A stretch of 19,304 bases of DNA from Candidatus Gribaldobacteria bacterium. GTDB taxonomy: Bacteria; Patescibacteriota; Minisyncoccia; Minisyncoccales; CG1-02-41-26. Made by a program: the position numbers and the translations under genes. The notes below the pieces were generated by a model, which saw only the letters and a list, made by a program, of their open reading frames with translations, made no database searches and had not been told where the DNA came from. Within the stretch, counting starts at the first letter, position 1. Every line of letters starts with the position of its first letter. Of this stretch, positions 1 through 8,927 are shown one piece after another. The DNA lies in contig JAPLWD010000071.1 of the NCBI GenBank assembly GCA_026396775.1, positions 1 to 19,304 on the forward strand, written 5' to 3'.

Positions 1-578
1 AACGAAAAATCAATCTTGATAGGTTTTAACCAGGCCGTACTAGAGATAACTACTCCTTGAAAAGATGGCTCAACTTTTAATTTTTCCAAAAAACCCACTA
101 AAGAATCTCGGCTTAAAGCAAAAGCCTCCACACCAATTTGAATTAAAGCATCTTGTGAGACTTCCTTGTTAGAAGAGTTTTTATTTTTACTCGGTTGGCT
201 ACCAGCAATTTTTACCTTCTGTAAACTAAGGCTTTTCAAATAAATTTCACTTGGAATCAAAGCAAAAAACCTCTCTAATACCGGGTAAAAATAGGTTTGA
301 TTGCCCCAAACCTGATTAACATTAACTAATTGAGTATTGTTTTTTTGAATTTGACTCCGAAAATCTTTCAGCTGGGTGCTTTCTAATTTTTTTTGTTTAA
401 TATTAATTTGATTTTGAAAAAATAAACTCCGTTCCGCTAAGGTTTTCTGCAAATAAAATAAAAACCCCCCTAAGATAAAAAGCGTCAAAGCTAAAAATAA
501 AGCCACCAAAACAATTCTTTTATAGGCCAACACCTGGCTTAATTCTTTTTTAATAGTTTGTGGCAAAAGATTAATCAT
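1..578 (-). CDS. pilN: PilN-like type IV pilus assembly protein (partial, 3' end beyond window)
   Basis: About 192 N-terminal residues are present; the reading frame stays open to base 1. The protein starts MINLLP, the typical PilN opening, followed by a short cytoplasmic basic stretch, one membrane segment at about residues 22-43 (VLVALFLALTLFILGGFLF) and a periplasmic-type coiled coil, then an alpha/beta region. PilN is the bitopic inner-membrane partner of PilM: its short cytoplasmic tail binds PilM, and its outer part pairs with PilO in the pilus alignment complex. The ATG overlaps the TGA of pilM (ATGA at 575-578), so the two are translationally coupled. PilO would be expected just beyond the left edge. 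The family call is firm; the length cannot be judged. Confidence 0.88.
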   Translation of the reverse strand, partial: MINLLPQTIKKELSQVLAYKRIVLVALFLALTLFILGGFLFYLQKTLAERSLFFQNQINIKQKKLESTQLKDFRSQIQKNNTQLVNVNQVWGNQTYFYPVLERFFALIPSEIYLKSLSLQKVKIAGSQPSKNKNSSNKEVSQDALIQIGVEAFALSRDSLVGFLEKLKVEPSFQGVVISSTAWLKPIKIDFS

Positions 579-1663
579 TTTTTCAAATTACCCGAAGAAG
601 CCCTAAGAGCTAAACCCAGAGCAGTAGCGTACCCCGACGACTCATAAAAAGAAAGAATCGGTACTTCTTTAATTGGATAGCGTAAAATATTGATCCAAGG
701 ATTACCTAAATCAACTTTAATATTCAATCCCCTTGATAAAAAATCAGCTAGCCCCGTTAGGTTAGATCCGCCTCCACAAAGACAAATCTGGGTAATTTTA
801 AAATTTTGATTACCCGAAACACCATGTGAGCTTTGCGTATAAAAATATTCCAAATGATTTTGAATTTGATTGCTTAGCTCATTTAAAGGCGCCGAAATAG
901 CCTGTAAAACCTTGGGGTTTCCCTTGAGTCCATTTTCTCTTTTTAATTTTTCAGCCTCCTCGGGGGTAATTTTTAGTTGAGTAGCAATTGCTTCAGTCAA
1001 TTGTTGAGACGAGGTATTGATAGAAGAGGTAAAACGAACTAAATTATCGGCAAAAATAATAAAACTTGTTCGGCTTTCGCCAAAATCAATAATTAAAAGT
1101 GGGCTAGTAACTTCATTTTTTTTAACCAGAGCTCGCGCAATAGCTAGGCTTTCAATTTCCAGAGCTATCGGAAAAAGCCCTGCCAATTTAATAGCCTCAA
1201 CATAAGAATCCACTATCTTTTTAGGTGTCGCCACAATCATAATATTCTGATTCTTATCGCAAAGACTAGCCTTATTTTCTTTTGTAAAATCAAAATAAAC
1301 GTCCGCAATTGGAATGGGAAAATAATTTTCAGCCTCAAAAGAAACAGCCGATTCTAATTCTTTATCTGGCATTCTTGGCAAAGACAGCACATCTAAAAAA
1401 GATTTTTCTTCTGGTAAAGAAACAACCACAAACTTAGTTGCTAAACGCTTTCCTTTAACACCTTCTACGCCCTGTTTAATAATTTGAGCTAATTTCTTAA
1501 CATCTCGAACTTCTCCCGATTCTATAACACCTGCTGGTATTCTAACTTCTCCAAAACAAGATAAAGAAAATGCCTTGTTCTTAGGTCGTAAATGCGCAAT
1601 TTTTAAAGACAAATCAGAAAAATCTAAACCGAAAGCATCAAGTTTTTGTGAAAAAAAATTCAT
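575..1663 (-). CDS. pilM: PilM, actin-like type IV pilus assembly ATPase
   Basis: The 362-residue product has the usual PilM length and an actin/FtsA fold. The first phosphate-type motif is GLDFSDLSLKIAHL (residues 12-25), the second is LLIIDFGESRTSFII near residues 190-204, and the adenosine motif CLCGGGSNLTGL is near residue 293. PilM is a soluble cytoplasmic protein that binds nucleotide, holds the PilN tail and links the membrane alignment complex to the PilB/PilC motor. There is no signal peptide or membrane segment, as expected. It starts at an ATG 26 bases downstream of a TATAAT box and overlaps pilN by four bases. It lies 47 bases downstream of the last minor pilin gene, so it can be expressed independently as well as by read-through. 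Confidence 0.95.
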   Translation of the reverse strand: MNFFSQKLDAFGLDFSDLSLKIAHLRPKNKAFSLSCFGEVRIPAGVIESGEVRDVKKLAQIIKQGVEGVKGKRLATKFVVVSLPEEKSFLDVLSLPRMPDKELESAVSFEAENYFPIPIADVYFDFTKENKASLCDKNQNIMIVATPKKIVDSYVEAIKLAGLFPIALEIESLAIARALVKKNEVTSPLLIIDFGESRTSFIIFADNLVRFTSSINTSSQQLTEAIATQLKITPEEAEKLKRENGLKGNPKVLQAISAPLNELSNQIQNHLEYFYTQSSHGVSGNQNFKITQICLCGGGSNLTGLADFLSRGLNIKVDLGNPWINILRYPIKEVPILSFYESSGYATALGLALRASSGNLKK

Positions 1664-1689
1664 ATTTAAACTGATTGCGAAATCATTTT

Positions 1690-1698
1690 ATTATAGCA
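1690..1698 (-). promoter_or_regulatory. Extended -10 promoter for pilMN
   Basis: On the minus strand the sequence reads TGCTATAAT: a perfect TATAAT with the TGN extension. It lies in the only larger gap of the pilus cluster, 26 bases before the pilM ATG, giving a predicted leader of about 19 bases. No good -35 box is seen at 16-18 bases, which fits the extended -10 class. Assigned by sequence match only. Confidence 0.6.
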
Positions 1699-1710
1699 CA
1701 TTGTCTATAA

Positions 1711-3153
1711 TTAATTGCTGGGAATTTCTTCCCATTTAACAGTTGTAAAATCGCCCGAAACCGGAAAGTAAGGTGGTGGGTCAAAGGTTAAGTTGGCGTT
1801 ATAGTTCATCGAAGTTTCTGCATATCCAGATAAAACATTCCCCGCATTGTTCACCCAAGTAAAAGTCCAAATATCTCGGCTAATAATACTGCCATAAGTT
1901 TCAATCCGGTGTCTTTTAGCATAAGTTCTATACGGTTCGTAACCATAATCCGGATAATGATAACGCCAAACATGGCCTTTTTGCGCCAACATCACAGCCT
2001 GAATTTTTAAATCATTTGGAACATATAGGGGAATGATAACATCCTTTTGAGCCATTAACCCTAATGAAGAAGAGCTATTAGCATAAAGAATATTATTGGG
2101 AATAATAATTTTAGCGTTAGTGCCAGAGATATCAGGTAAACGAGCCACCGCCACTGTTATTCGGCCCGAAATTGTACCCTCCACCCAAACATTATCTTCC
2201 ACAAAAACCGGAGCACAACTAGCCGGGAAGTTATAATTTCTCACAAAAGTTTGAGTTAAAATATCATTAGACTCCCAAAACCAGGTTGACCCATCCGAAC
2301 ATTGTACTTGGGGCTGGAGAGCAGTAACTTTATATAAGTCGAACGAGCCGTTGTTTTTAAAAATTAAATGATATCCAAAGGTAGTCGAAGAAGCAATATA
2401 GATACCGGAAGTTTGAGCCATTGTTTTTAAAGTTAACATATCTTGCGTAATGACATCAAAGTCAACATTAGAAACTGGGTATTGCCAAAGCCCCGACAAA
2501 CCACCCCTTCCCGACCCCCAAATCCCAGGGCACTCACATTGTTTTGGCCCTACTTTCCATAAACAAGGAGACTTACAAGAAGAATTAGTACAACCATTTT
2601 CTTCTCCGCAGGTGTAGGTTTGTTTAGCTGAAGTTGAAAGAGAATTTTGTATCCCATCCATTCTAATCCCCCCATTAGAGTGAAAAGGACCCCTTAATTC
2701 TTCGTTTTCGCCAAACCAAGCATTAGTGTGAGTTAAAAATCCATACCGAGCTAAAGCGGGTTTAGCATATTTTATTTGTAAGGTTCGCTTTTGGCTTTCC
2801 ACCCCCTGCTTCCAACCAACCGACTTAATAGTCACTCCAGCACTACAACCACCGGGAGCTATAACCGTTAATTGATATTTACCAACCAAACTGCCCTCTG
2901 GATCGTAATAATCATAAAGGCCGTTAAAATTATAGTCAGTTTCGCTATGAGCCAAATGCCATTTAGCATAATTAATTCCCGCTTCAGCAATTTGAGCCGC
3001 TAAATTACTAGCTTTAATATTTTGATGTAACTTAATCTGAAAAAGCACAGAACCTAAAACACTCCCCAGCATTAAGATAAAAATCGTTCCAAAAACTAAA
3101 ACCCAAACTGTCAAAACCCCTCGACTTAAAATTGTTTTTTTAAAGCTTGCCAT
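1711..3153 (-). CDS. PilX/GspK-like large minor pilin with cysteine cluster
   Basis: 480 residues. The N-terminus has SRG followed by VLTVW and a long hydrophobic helix (about residues 12-40), then QIAEAGINYAKWHL (54-67), a pattern typical of PilX N-terminal domains. The glutamate at +5 of normal pilins is absent (W instead), as in GspK-type pseudopilins that cap the fibre. The rest is a large beta-rich outer domain. It includes GPFHSNGGIRMDG (155-167), a phrase that recurs in PilX-like proteins, and six cysteines (182, 188, 193, 197, 206, 208) likely to form disulphides. At 480 residues it is far larger than a classical PilX of under 200. It starts 2 bases after the preceding pilin gene. A tip initiator or adhesin role is inferred from family and order. 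Confidence 0.75.
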   Translation of the reverse strand: MASFKKTILSRGVLTVWVLVFGTIFILMLGSVLGSVLFQIKLHQNIKASNLAAQIAEAGINYAKWHLAHSETDYNFNGLYDYYDPEGSLVGKYQLTVIAPGGCSAGVTIKSVGWKQGVESQKRTLQIKYAKPALARYGFLTHTNAWFGENEELRGPFHSNGGIRMDGIQNSLSTSAKQTYTCGEENGCTNSSCKSPCLWKVGPKQCECPGIWGSGRGGLSGLWQYPVSNVDFDVITQDMLTLKTMAQTSGIYIASSTTFGYHLIFKNNGSFDLYKVTALQPQVQCSDGSTWFWESNDILTQTFVRNYNFPASCAPVFVEDNVWVEGTISGRITVAVARLPDISGTNAKIIIPNNILYANSSSSLGLMAQKDVIIPLYVPNDLKIQAVMLAQKGHVWRYHYPDYGYEPYRTYAKRHRIETYGSIISRDIWTFTWVNNAGNVLSGYAETSMNYNANLTFDPPPYFPVSGDFTTVKWEEIPSN

Positions 3154-3155
3154 TC

Positions 3156-3776
3156 TTAAAGATTATTTTTTAGATTTCTTAATTGCACCTCACTTTCTAA
3201 AGAGAAGTCATTGGGTGCTCGACTGGGAGTTACGTTAATAATTAAGTTTAAGCGCATTAATTTAGTATCTTGCAAGCGGGCGGGAGCGGGTAGTTCCTGT
3301 AAGTTGCCATCAAAATAACGAAAAATCGGCGGAGCATTGCGAACAAATCTTGATAGAATTAAAAATCTTTCTTGATAAAGCGGATTGGTTGAGCTTGTAA
3401 TATAAGTTAAGGGAGAACCTTGGGGTTTAATAACCCCTTTTTTAAAATTAGTGCCATCTAAAAAATAACGTACTCTTTCAACACTGCTGTCTCGATCAAT
3501 ATCGCCATAAAAAACAAATTCAAAGTCTAGGGCTTTTTCAATCATATAAGATCCATCATCTGCCATAGTTGCCTCTTTAATTTCACGAATCATAGTTTCC
3601 ACCCCACTCATCGATTCTGAAACAGCTTGAGTTTGCTCAAAAGAATAATAATAAGCTCGATATAACCCCACCACAAACCCAACCAAAGCTAGCATTACTA
3701 TCAAAAAAATTGCCAAAGATACTATCATCTCTACCAAGCTCATCCCCGCATTAAAATTTTTTTGATATTTTTGCAT
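3156..3776 (-). CDS. PilW/GspJ-like minor prepilin
   Basis: 206 residues with a class III (prepilin) signal: an 11-residue leader ending in G11, then MSLVE with the conserved glutamate at +5, followed by a helix of about 25 hydrophobic residues. Prepilin peptidase would cut after G11 and N-methylate the new end. The C-terminal domain contains phrases such as FYGDIDRDSSVERVRYFLDG, which recur in GspJ/PilW-type minor pilins. It is placed between a PilV-like and a PilX-like gene, with gaps of 3 and 2 bases, so the three are probably co-translated and assemble together as a priming tip complex. The PilW/GspJ assignment comes from order and N-terminal type; the exact subclass is uncertain. Confidence 0.82.
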   Translation of the reverse strand: MQKYQKNFNAGMSLVEMIVSLAIFLIVMLALVGFVVGLYRAYYYSFEQTQAVSESMSGVETMIREIKEATMADDGSYMIEKALDFEFVFYGDIDRDSSVERVRYFLDGTNFKKGVIKPQGSPLTYITSSTNPLYQERFLILSRFVRNAPPIFRYFDGNLQELPAPARLQDTKLMRLNLIINVTPSRAPNDFSLESEVQLRNLKNNL

Positions 3777-3779
3777 ACC

Positions 3780-5507
3780 TTATTCAGCGACCAGTGAAAT
3801 ATTTTTGACTGTATTCCCATTCACATTAATAGAAGTAGAGGTCGCCTGATAACCCAAAGCCGAAATCTGTAATTGATAGGAACTATTCGCGAGAGGAGTG
3901 AAAAAAGCTTCCCCCTTGCTACTGCTCAATTCACTAACATCATAGCCTAAAGGATTATTGATCAACCTAACACTCGCTCCAAAAATCCAGCTTGAGCTAG
4001 AAGCATCTTTAACCTTAACTAGTAAAGTATTTTGAGCTTGAAAATACAGGACTATGGCTTGATTTTGCTCAGGCAATAAGTTAACAGAAGGCGAGGATGG
4101 CAAAATTTCAGTTAAGTTCATTCCGGTTGTAGTGGTGCTTAAGAATAAATAAGAGTCCCACTCTAGGTTAGAAACAGTTGCTTGACCGCTACTATTCGAG
4201 TTTAATGATTGGGAATATTTATAAATATTATTACCCACCGTATCGGTGCCTAAAATTTTACTTCCTTTCAGATGAAAATTAATATTATCAATTAAAGGGG
4301 TATTATAAATTAAATGCCAAGCTAAAATTATTGGAGAAAAAGCTGAATCACTAGTAGTAAGGGTGGCTCTTAATTTTAAATTTGTGTACAAATCAATATC
4401 TAAAGAAGCTAAATTAATAGGAGAAACTGTATAACCAGCAGAATTGTTAGCTAAATCACTGTCTGGGACTAATTGATAACCACTGCCAGTAGCAAAAAGC
4501 ACTTGATAGCGAATTAGGGTATTAGGTGCTTGGGAGTCTAAAAAATAAACTCTATCCCAATTTAGTAAACCAGCTGGATTGATTGAGTTTGATTCTAAAA
4601 CGCCTATGTCTTTATAAACCCCCGAAATTTTATCTAGCTTAACTTCGCCCCCGCTAACAACGATATCGGTTGAGGAAGCAATTTTCCCGGCAGTATTAAA
4701 ATCATCATCAAAACCCTCCCGAGCATGAGTAGCTACAGAAAAAAAAGCTACTTTATCAATGGCGAAGCTAATCTCCGTAACTTGGGCTTCAAAAACAGAG
4801 CTATGTGGCTTGACTGGATTAGCCATTTCTAACGAGCCGTAAGTTCTCTCCTGACTAAAACCACCTTTAGACACTGTGATTTGGTAACCCTCCGTAGAAG
4901 TTGGAGCACCCGCTAAAACTAATCCGCCTGTATTATCTGTTTTATAAGTTGCATCAATATTTGGAGTTACTCTTAAATTAACTAAGTGCACATCGGCCTG
5001 TGAAACGCCATTGCCAGAAGCGTCAAAAACTTTAATCTTTAAAGTTCCTCCTCCTTGAGTATTTTCAATCCCCTTTGGTGCCACATCTGAAATTAAAAGA
5101 AATTCTCCACCCATCCAACTAGGCCAACTGACTTGAATTTTGACTCTTTTGTAATCTATGGGCAAAGTATCTACCGGAGCTACTCCATCAAAAGGGTCAT
5201 CAATATAGATAATAGTCGTTCTAATGTTAAAAGAAATTTTATTCCGCTCCACATTCTCCTGTTGAGCTATACTACCAGAGGGGATGCCCCCAGAAGTTCC
5301 AACCTGGTTATAGGCTAAGTTTCTCACTTCTTCCATTTTTTGATTAGCTAAAGTAATGGCTATGGCTTCGGCTGTTGTTTGCCCAACCGTACGTAAAACA
5401 GCCACAAGGGCTCCATAAATTCCTAGAAAAACCAAAATCACTAGGGCCATACCCACTACTATTTCAACTAATGTAAATCCTTGGTGGTTTTTTTTAATTT
5501 TTAACAA
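3780..5507 (-). CDS. PilV/GspI-like prepilin fused to carboxypeptidase-regulatory-like domains
   Basis: 575 residues. A prepilin leader ends at G10, followed by FTLVE and a hydrophobic helix to about residue 36, then an amphipathic helix with ITLANQKMEEVRNLAY, as in PilV/GspI proteins. From about residue 150 the protein is extended. TLKIKVFDASGNGVSQADV opens one carboxypeptidase-regulatory-like (prealbumin-type beta sandwich) domain, a jelly-roll-like middle follows, and LLVKVKDASSSSWIFGASV near residue 495 opens a second such domain that runs to the C-terminus. The start must be TTG: the frame has a stop codon 12 bases upstream and no ATG or GTG before the leader. A classical PilV is under 200 residues, so the extra 400 probably form a tip-displayed adhesin. 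The binding target is unknown. Confidence 0.8.
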   Translation of the reverse strand: MLKIKKNHQGFTLVEIVVGMALVILVFLGIYGALVAVLRTVGQTTAEAIAITLANQKMEEVRNLAYNQVGTSGGIPSGSIAQQENVERNKISFNIRTTIIYIDDPFDGVAPVDTLPIDYKRVKIQVSWPSWMGGEFLLISDVAPKGIENTQGGGTLKIKVFDASGNGVSQADVHLVNLRVTPNIDATYKTDNTGGLVLAGAPTSTEGYQITVSKGGFSQERTYGSLEMANPVKPHSSVFEAQVTEISFAIDKVAFFSVATHAREGFDDDFNTAGKIASSTDIVVSGGEVKLDKISGVYKDIGVLESNSINPAGLLNWDRVYFLDSQAPNTLIRYQVLFATGSGYQLVPDSDLANNSAGYTVSPINLASLDIDLYTNLKLRATLTTSDSAFSPIILAWHLIYNTPLIDNINFHLKGSKILGTDTVGNNIYKYSQSLNSNSSGQATVSNLEWDSYLFLSTTTTGMNLTEILPSSPSVNLLPEQNQAIVLYFQAQNTLLVKVKDASSSSWIFGASVRLINNPLGYDVSELSSSKGEAFFTPLANSSYQLQISALGYQATSTSINVNGNTVKNISLVAE

Positions 5508-5522
5508 TTTAAATTTCTATAC

Positions 5523-6752
5523 TTAATGGATGCCACCCATTAAACTAAACATTGGTTGCATCATTGAAATGGCAAAAAATCCCACAATCCCACCGATAAT
5601 TAAAATCATAAATGGTTCAATTACCGACGAAATTCTCTCGGTATTGGCGGCTACATCTTCTTCGTAAAACTCGGCCAATTTTTGCAAAACATTCGGTGTT
5701 TCTCCAGTTTCTTCGCCCACCTCAATCATTTCCAAAACCCCACCCGTAAAAAGCGCTTCGTACTCCCTTAAAGCTTCGGTAAGTTTTTGACCCTTTTCAA
5801 CATTAACTGAAGCCTGCAACAGGGCTTGTTGAAAATAATAATTATTTAAAGATCCACCTGCAATTGTTAAAGATCTAATAATTGGAACTCCCGACTTAAA
5901 CAAAGAGGCTAAGGTTCTTAACATTAAAGCTGAATTAATTTTTTTAACTAAAGGAGCCACTAAGGGTATTTTTAAAGCCATCCAAGATCTCATTTTTTTC
6001 AGAGCCTTATTAGTAAACAGCAAAAACAAAACTACAACTAAAATAGCACCTACTATCAAAGCTAGCCACCACTGCTGGGTTATAAAATCCGCCAACCATA
6101 AAACTACCCGAGTGGTAAAGGGCAGTTTAACTTTTAACTCTAAAAATGTTTGCTTAAGTTTTGGCACAGCAAAAATCATCATCACAATGCCGATCCCTAT
6201 GGTTAAACATAAAACAATAATCGGGTACACCATAGCCGTAGCAACTTTTGATTTTAAAGTGTGCTCTTTCTCCATTTGAAGAGCTAAAATTCTTAAAGAC
6301 TCATCCAGCTTACCAGTTTCCTCGCCAATTTTAATTGTTTCTTGAAAAAGACTACTAAAAACTTGAGGGTAGACCGAAAGAGCTGAAGATAATGAATCGC
6401 CTTTAGTAATATGCTCCCTAATATTAATTAAAATTTTACCAAACTTAGCTGATTTAGTTTGAGTGGCTAAAATTTCAAAAGCGCGAGTTAAAGGCATCCC
6501 AGTTTTAATCATAATCTCTAAATTTCTCGTAAAGAACAATTTATCCGCCAAAGAAACACCTAATAATTCTTTTAAAAACTTAAGGTTGAACTTGAATTTA
6601 CGGCTGGTTTGGTTTTCGTCTTCGCCTTTAGCTGTAACCAAAAAAAATCCTCTTTGCTTAAGCAGGCGAGCTAAGCTATCTTTTCCTTGTGCCTCAAGAT
6701 TACCTGACTCTTCTTCACCTTTTAAGTTTTTAGCAACATAAGAATATTGCAT
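5523..6752 (-). CDS. pilC: PilC, type IV pilus inner-membrane platform protein
   Basis: 409 residues, the usual length. Two type II secretion F (T2SSF) domains are visible, about residues 70-195 and 275-400, each with the signature I.iGEETGkLdesL or VGEETGETPNVLQKLAEFYEEDV. Three membrane helices follow the family pattern (near residues 170-192, 225-247 and 380-402). The N-terminus YSYVAKNLKGEEESGNLEA is the standard opening domain. PilC sits in the cytoplasmic membrane, is turned by PilB and feeds pilin subunits into the fibre. The ATG starts 2 bases after the pilB stop codon. No oddities are seen. Confidence 0.96.
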   Translation of the reverse strand: MQYSYVAKNLKGEEESGNLEAQGKDSLARLLKQRGFFLVTAKGEDENQTSRKFKFNLKFLKELLGVSLADKLFFTRNLEIMIKTGMPLTRAFEILATQTKSAKFGKILINIREHITKGDSLSSALSVYPQVFSSLFQETIKIGEETGKLDESLRILALQMEKEHTLKSKVATAMVYPIIVLCLTIGIGIVMMIFAVPKLKQTFLELKVKLPFTTRVVLWLADFITQQWWLALIVGAILVVVLFLLFTNKALKKMRSWMALKIPLVAPLVKKINSALMLRTLASLFKSGVPIIRSLTIAGGSLNNYYFQQALLQASVNVEKGQKLTEALREYEALFTGGVLEMIEVGEETGETPNVLQKLAEFYEEDVAANTERISSVIEPFMILIIGGIVGFFAISMMQPMFSLMGGIH

Positions 6753-6754
6753 AA

Positions 6755-8506
6755 TTATTCTGTGATAACCCTCAAAACTTCCTCCACCGAAGTTAGCCCC
6801 TGAACTGCCTTAATAAAACCATCTTCAATCATTAGAAGCATCCCCTCCTTTTGAGCTTGGTTTTGAATCTCATCGCTAGTGGCGTTTTTTTGAATTAAAC
6901 CTTTGATAGTTTCAGTCACCTTAAAAATTTCATAAATCCCAATCCTGCCCTTATACCCCTCTGCTGATTCCTTAGTGGGCTTGGGTCGGTAAAAATCTGT
7001 TTGGGCTATAGTTTGATCGGGCTTAATAATCTTTTCTGCTTGCAAAACCTTCTCAATTCTCTCTAGATTACAATACTTAGCTAAATTTTTTATCTCTGCA
7101 TCGGTTAAATGATATTTTTGTTTTTCTTCGCTTAATCTTCTAACCAGCCGTTGGGCAATCACTAAATTTAAGGTTGAGGATAATAAGAAAGGCTCTACCC
7201 CCATATCAGTCAACCGTGGCACGGCTCCCGCTGCCGAATTAGTATGCAAAGTTGATAAAACCAAGTGCCCCGTTAAAGCGGCATTGATAGCTAAGGCCGC
7301 TGTTTCTTGATCTCTAATTTCCCCCACCATAATTATATTAGGGTCTTGCCGTAATAAAGATCTTAGTCCTGAAGCAAAAGTTAAGCCAATTTGCGAATTA
7401 ACTTGCGTTTGATTAACGCGAGGCATTCGATATTCAATTGGATCTTCTACTGTAGAAATATTAACTTGAGAAGTATTCAAGATTTCCATCATCGAATAAA
7501 GAGTGGTAGTTTTACCAGAGCCAGTGGGACCGGTAATTAAAACCATTCCATGGGGTTGGCGTAAGGCCACTTGGATTCTTTCTAAAAACTCTCCCCAAAA
7601 TCCTAAAGCTTCCATACTGTGCCCCTTGGCTGTTTCGGGTAAAAGCCTCATTACCATTTTTTCACCAGTAAAAACCGGTAAAACTGAAACTCTAATTGAA
7701 TACTTATAATCTTCAGTTTCTATTTTAAATCTGCCGTCTTGAGGCAAACGATGCTCGTCCAGCCTTAAGTTACTTAAAACCTTAATTCTAGCCACAATGC
7801 CTGACTTTGTGTTTAAAGGCAAAATCATCGCATCATGCAAGATACCATCAATTCTATATCTTACTAAAACTTCTTTTTCGGTTGGCTCGATATGAATGTC
7901 TGAAGCTCTTTGCAAAATGGCGTGTTTTAAAAGAGTTTCCACAATTTTGATGATTGGCAATTCTTGAGCTCTTTTTTCTAAATCCTCTTGATCTTCTTCT
8001 GAAGCATCTTGAATTGGAATTTGTGTTAAATTACTAGACTCTTTCTTAATGATATCTCCAAACTCCACCTGTAGACTTTCTTGATACTGTGCTAAAAGAT
8101 GTTTAATACTTAATTGGGTTGTTAAGCGGGGTAATATTTTTAAATCAGCCTTCTTTTTAATAAACTCAATAGTTTTTAAATCTTCTGGATCAAGCATCGC
8201 CACTTCTAAATTGCGCCCTTTGCGTCTAAAGGCAATAATATTGTAATGGCGAGCAATGGGTTCGGGAATAATTTTTAAAACATCCGGAGCAACCACCTCT
8301 TCATCTAGATCTACAAAAGGAATACCTAAAATATAAGCCTGCAAACGGCTTAGGTCATCTTGGGCAATCAAATTATCCGCTACTAAAATATCACTAATTC
8401 TTTTGCCCTGCTGGTTGGCTGTAGCTAAAGCCGTATCAAATTTAGCTTCGTCAATTAAACCAGCATCTAGCAAAAAAGCTCGCAATTGTTGAGCCTCAAC
8501 ATACAT
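6755..8506 (-). CDS. pilB: PilB, type IV pilus extension ATPase
   Basis: 583 residues. Order: N-terminal MshEN/T2SSE_N domain (about 1-140), linker, then the GspE/PilB ATPase core. Walker A is GPTGSGKT (326-333), the Asp box STVEDPIEY (351-359), Walker B IIMVGEIRD (391-399) and the His box GHLVLSTLHTNSA (413-425). PilB is a cytoplasmic hexamer that powers pilus extension through PilC. The C-terminal part keeps EGYKGRIGIYEIF (516-528), but the four-cysteine zinc motif that normally precedes it is missing: that stretch has only C479, and the position before GYKGR reads FYRPKPTKESA. The loss appears to be a lineage trait rather than damage. The gene follows the response regulator after 22 bases and precedes pilC by 2 bases. 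Confidence 0.96.
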   Translation of the reverse strand: MYVEAQQLRAFLLDAGLIDEAKFDTALATANQQGKRISDILVADNLIAQDDLSRLQAYILGIPFVDLDEEVVAPDVLKIIPEPIARHYNIIAFRRKGRNLEVAMLDPEDLKTIEFIKKKADLKILPRLTTQLSIKHLLAQYQESLQVEFGDIIKKESSNLTQIPIQDASEEDQEDLEKRAQELPIIKIVETLLKHAILQRASDIHIEPTEKEVLVRYRIDGILHDAMILPLNTKSGIVARIKVLSNLRLDEHRLPQDGRFKIETEDYKYSIRVSVLPVFTGEKMVMRLLPETAKGHSMEALGFWGEFLERIQVALRQPHGMVLITGPTGSGKTTTLYSMMEILNTSQVNISTVEDPIEYRMPRVNQTQVNSQIGLTFASGLRSLLRQDPNIIMVGEIRDQETAALAINAALTGHLVLSTLHTNSAAGAVPRLTDMGVEPFLLSSTLNLVIAQRLVRRLSEEKQKYHLTDAEIKNLAKYCNLERIEKVLQAEKIIKPDQTIAQTDFYRPKPTKESAEGYKGRIGIYEIFKVTETIKGLIQKNATSDEIQNQAQKEGMLLMIEDGFIKAVQGLTSVEEVLRVITE

Positions 8507-8528
8507 ATTTTAAAATTAAATTGCATCT

Positions 8529-8903
8529 CTAGGCATCGCCTAAGGCCTTTTTTACTTTTTCGACAACCTCAACCAAAGAGTAGCTTGATTTAGTAAGATA
8601 GGTTTTAGCCCCAAGTGCCAAAGCTCTCTCTACATCATCCATTCTTTCTAAATTCGTTAAAATGATAATGGGAATTTCTTTAGTTTCTGGATCGCTTTTT
8701 AATTGCTCTAAAACCTCAAAGCCATCCATTTTAGGTAAAATTAAATCTAAAAGCACCAAATCGGGCTTTTCAGATTTAGCCAACCGTAAACCGGTTTCTC
8801 CATCTAAAGCGCTAACCACTTCATACCCAGTATTACTTAAAGTAAACCCCAAAGATTTTTGAGAAGCCGCTTCATCCTCAACAAAAAGAATTTTCTTCGC
8901 CAT
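8529..8903 (-). CDS. Stand-alone response regulator receiver domain (CheY-like)
   Basis: 124 residues, exactly one receiver domain with no output domain. The acidic pocket is E9/D10, the phosphoacceptor D53 (in LVLLDLILPKMDG), the switch threonine T83 and the conserved lysine K105. Such regulators act by protein contact rather than DNA binding. As first gene of the pilB-pilC-prepilin operon, it may tune pilus motor activity in the manner of PilG/PilH-type regulators; that role is inferred from position. The histidine kinase gene immediately upstream on the same strand is the obvious candidate phosphodonor. No Shine-Dalgarno sequence is seen before the ATG; instead a 7-bp hairpin (8912-8929) and a 31-bp inverted repeat (8928-8958) lie in the leader or promoter region. 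Confidence 0.93.
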   Translation of the reverse strand: MAKKILFVEDEAASQKSLGFTLSNTGYEVVSALDGETGLRLAKSEKPDLVLLDLILPKMDGFEVLEQLKSDPETKEIPIIILTNLERMDDVERALALGAKTYLTKSSYSLVEVVEKVKKALGDA

Positions 8904-8927
8904 AATAGATTAAAAGCTATTGAGCTT

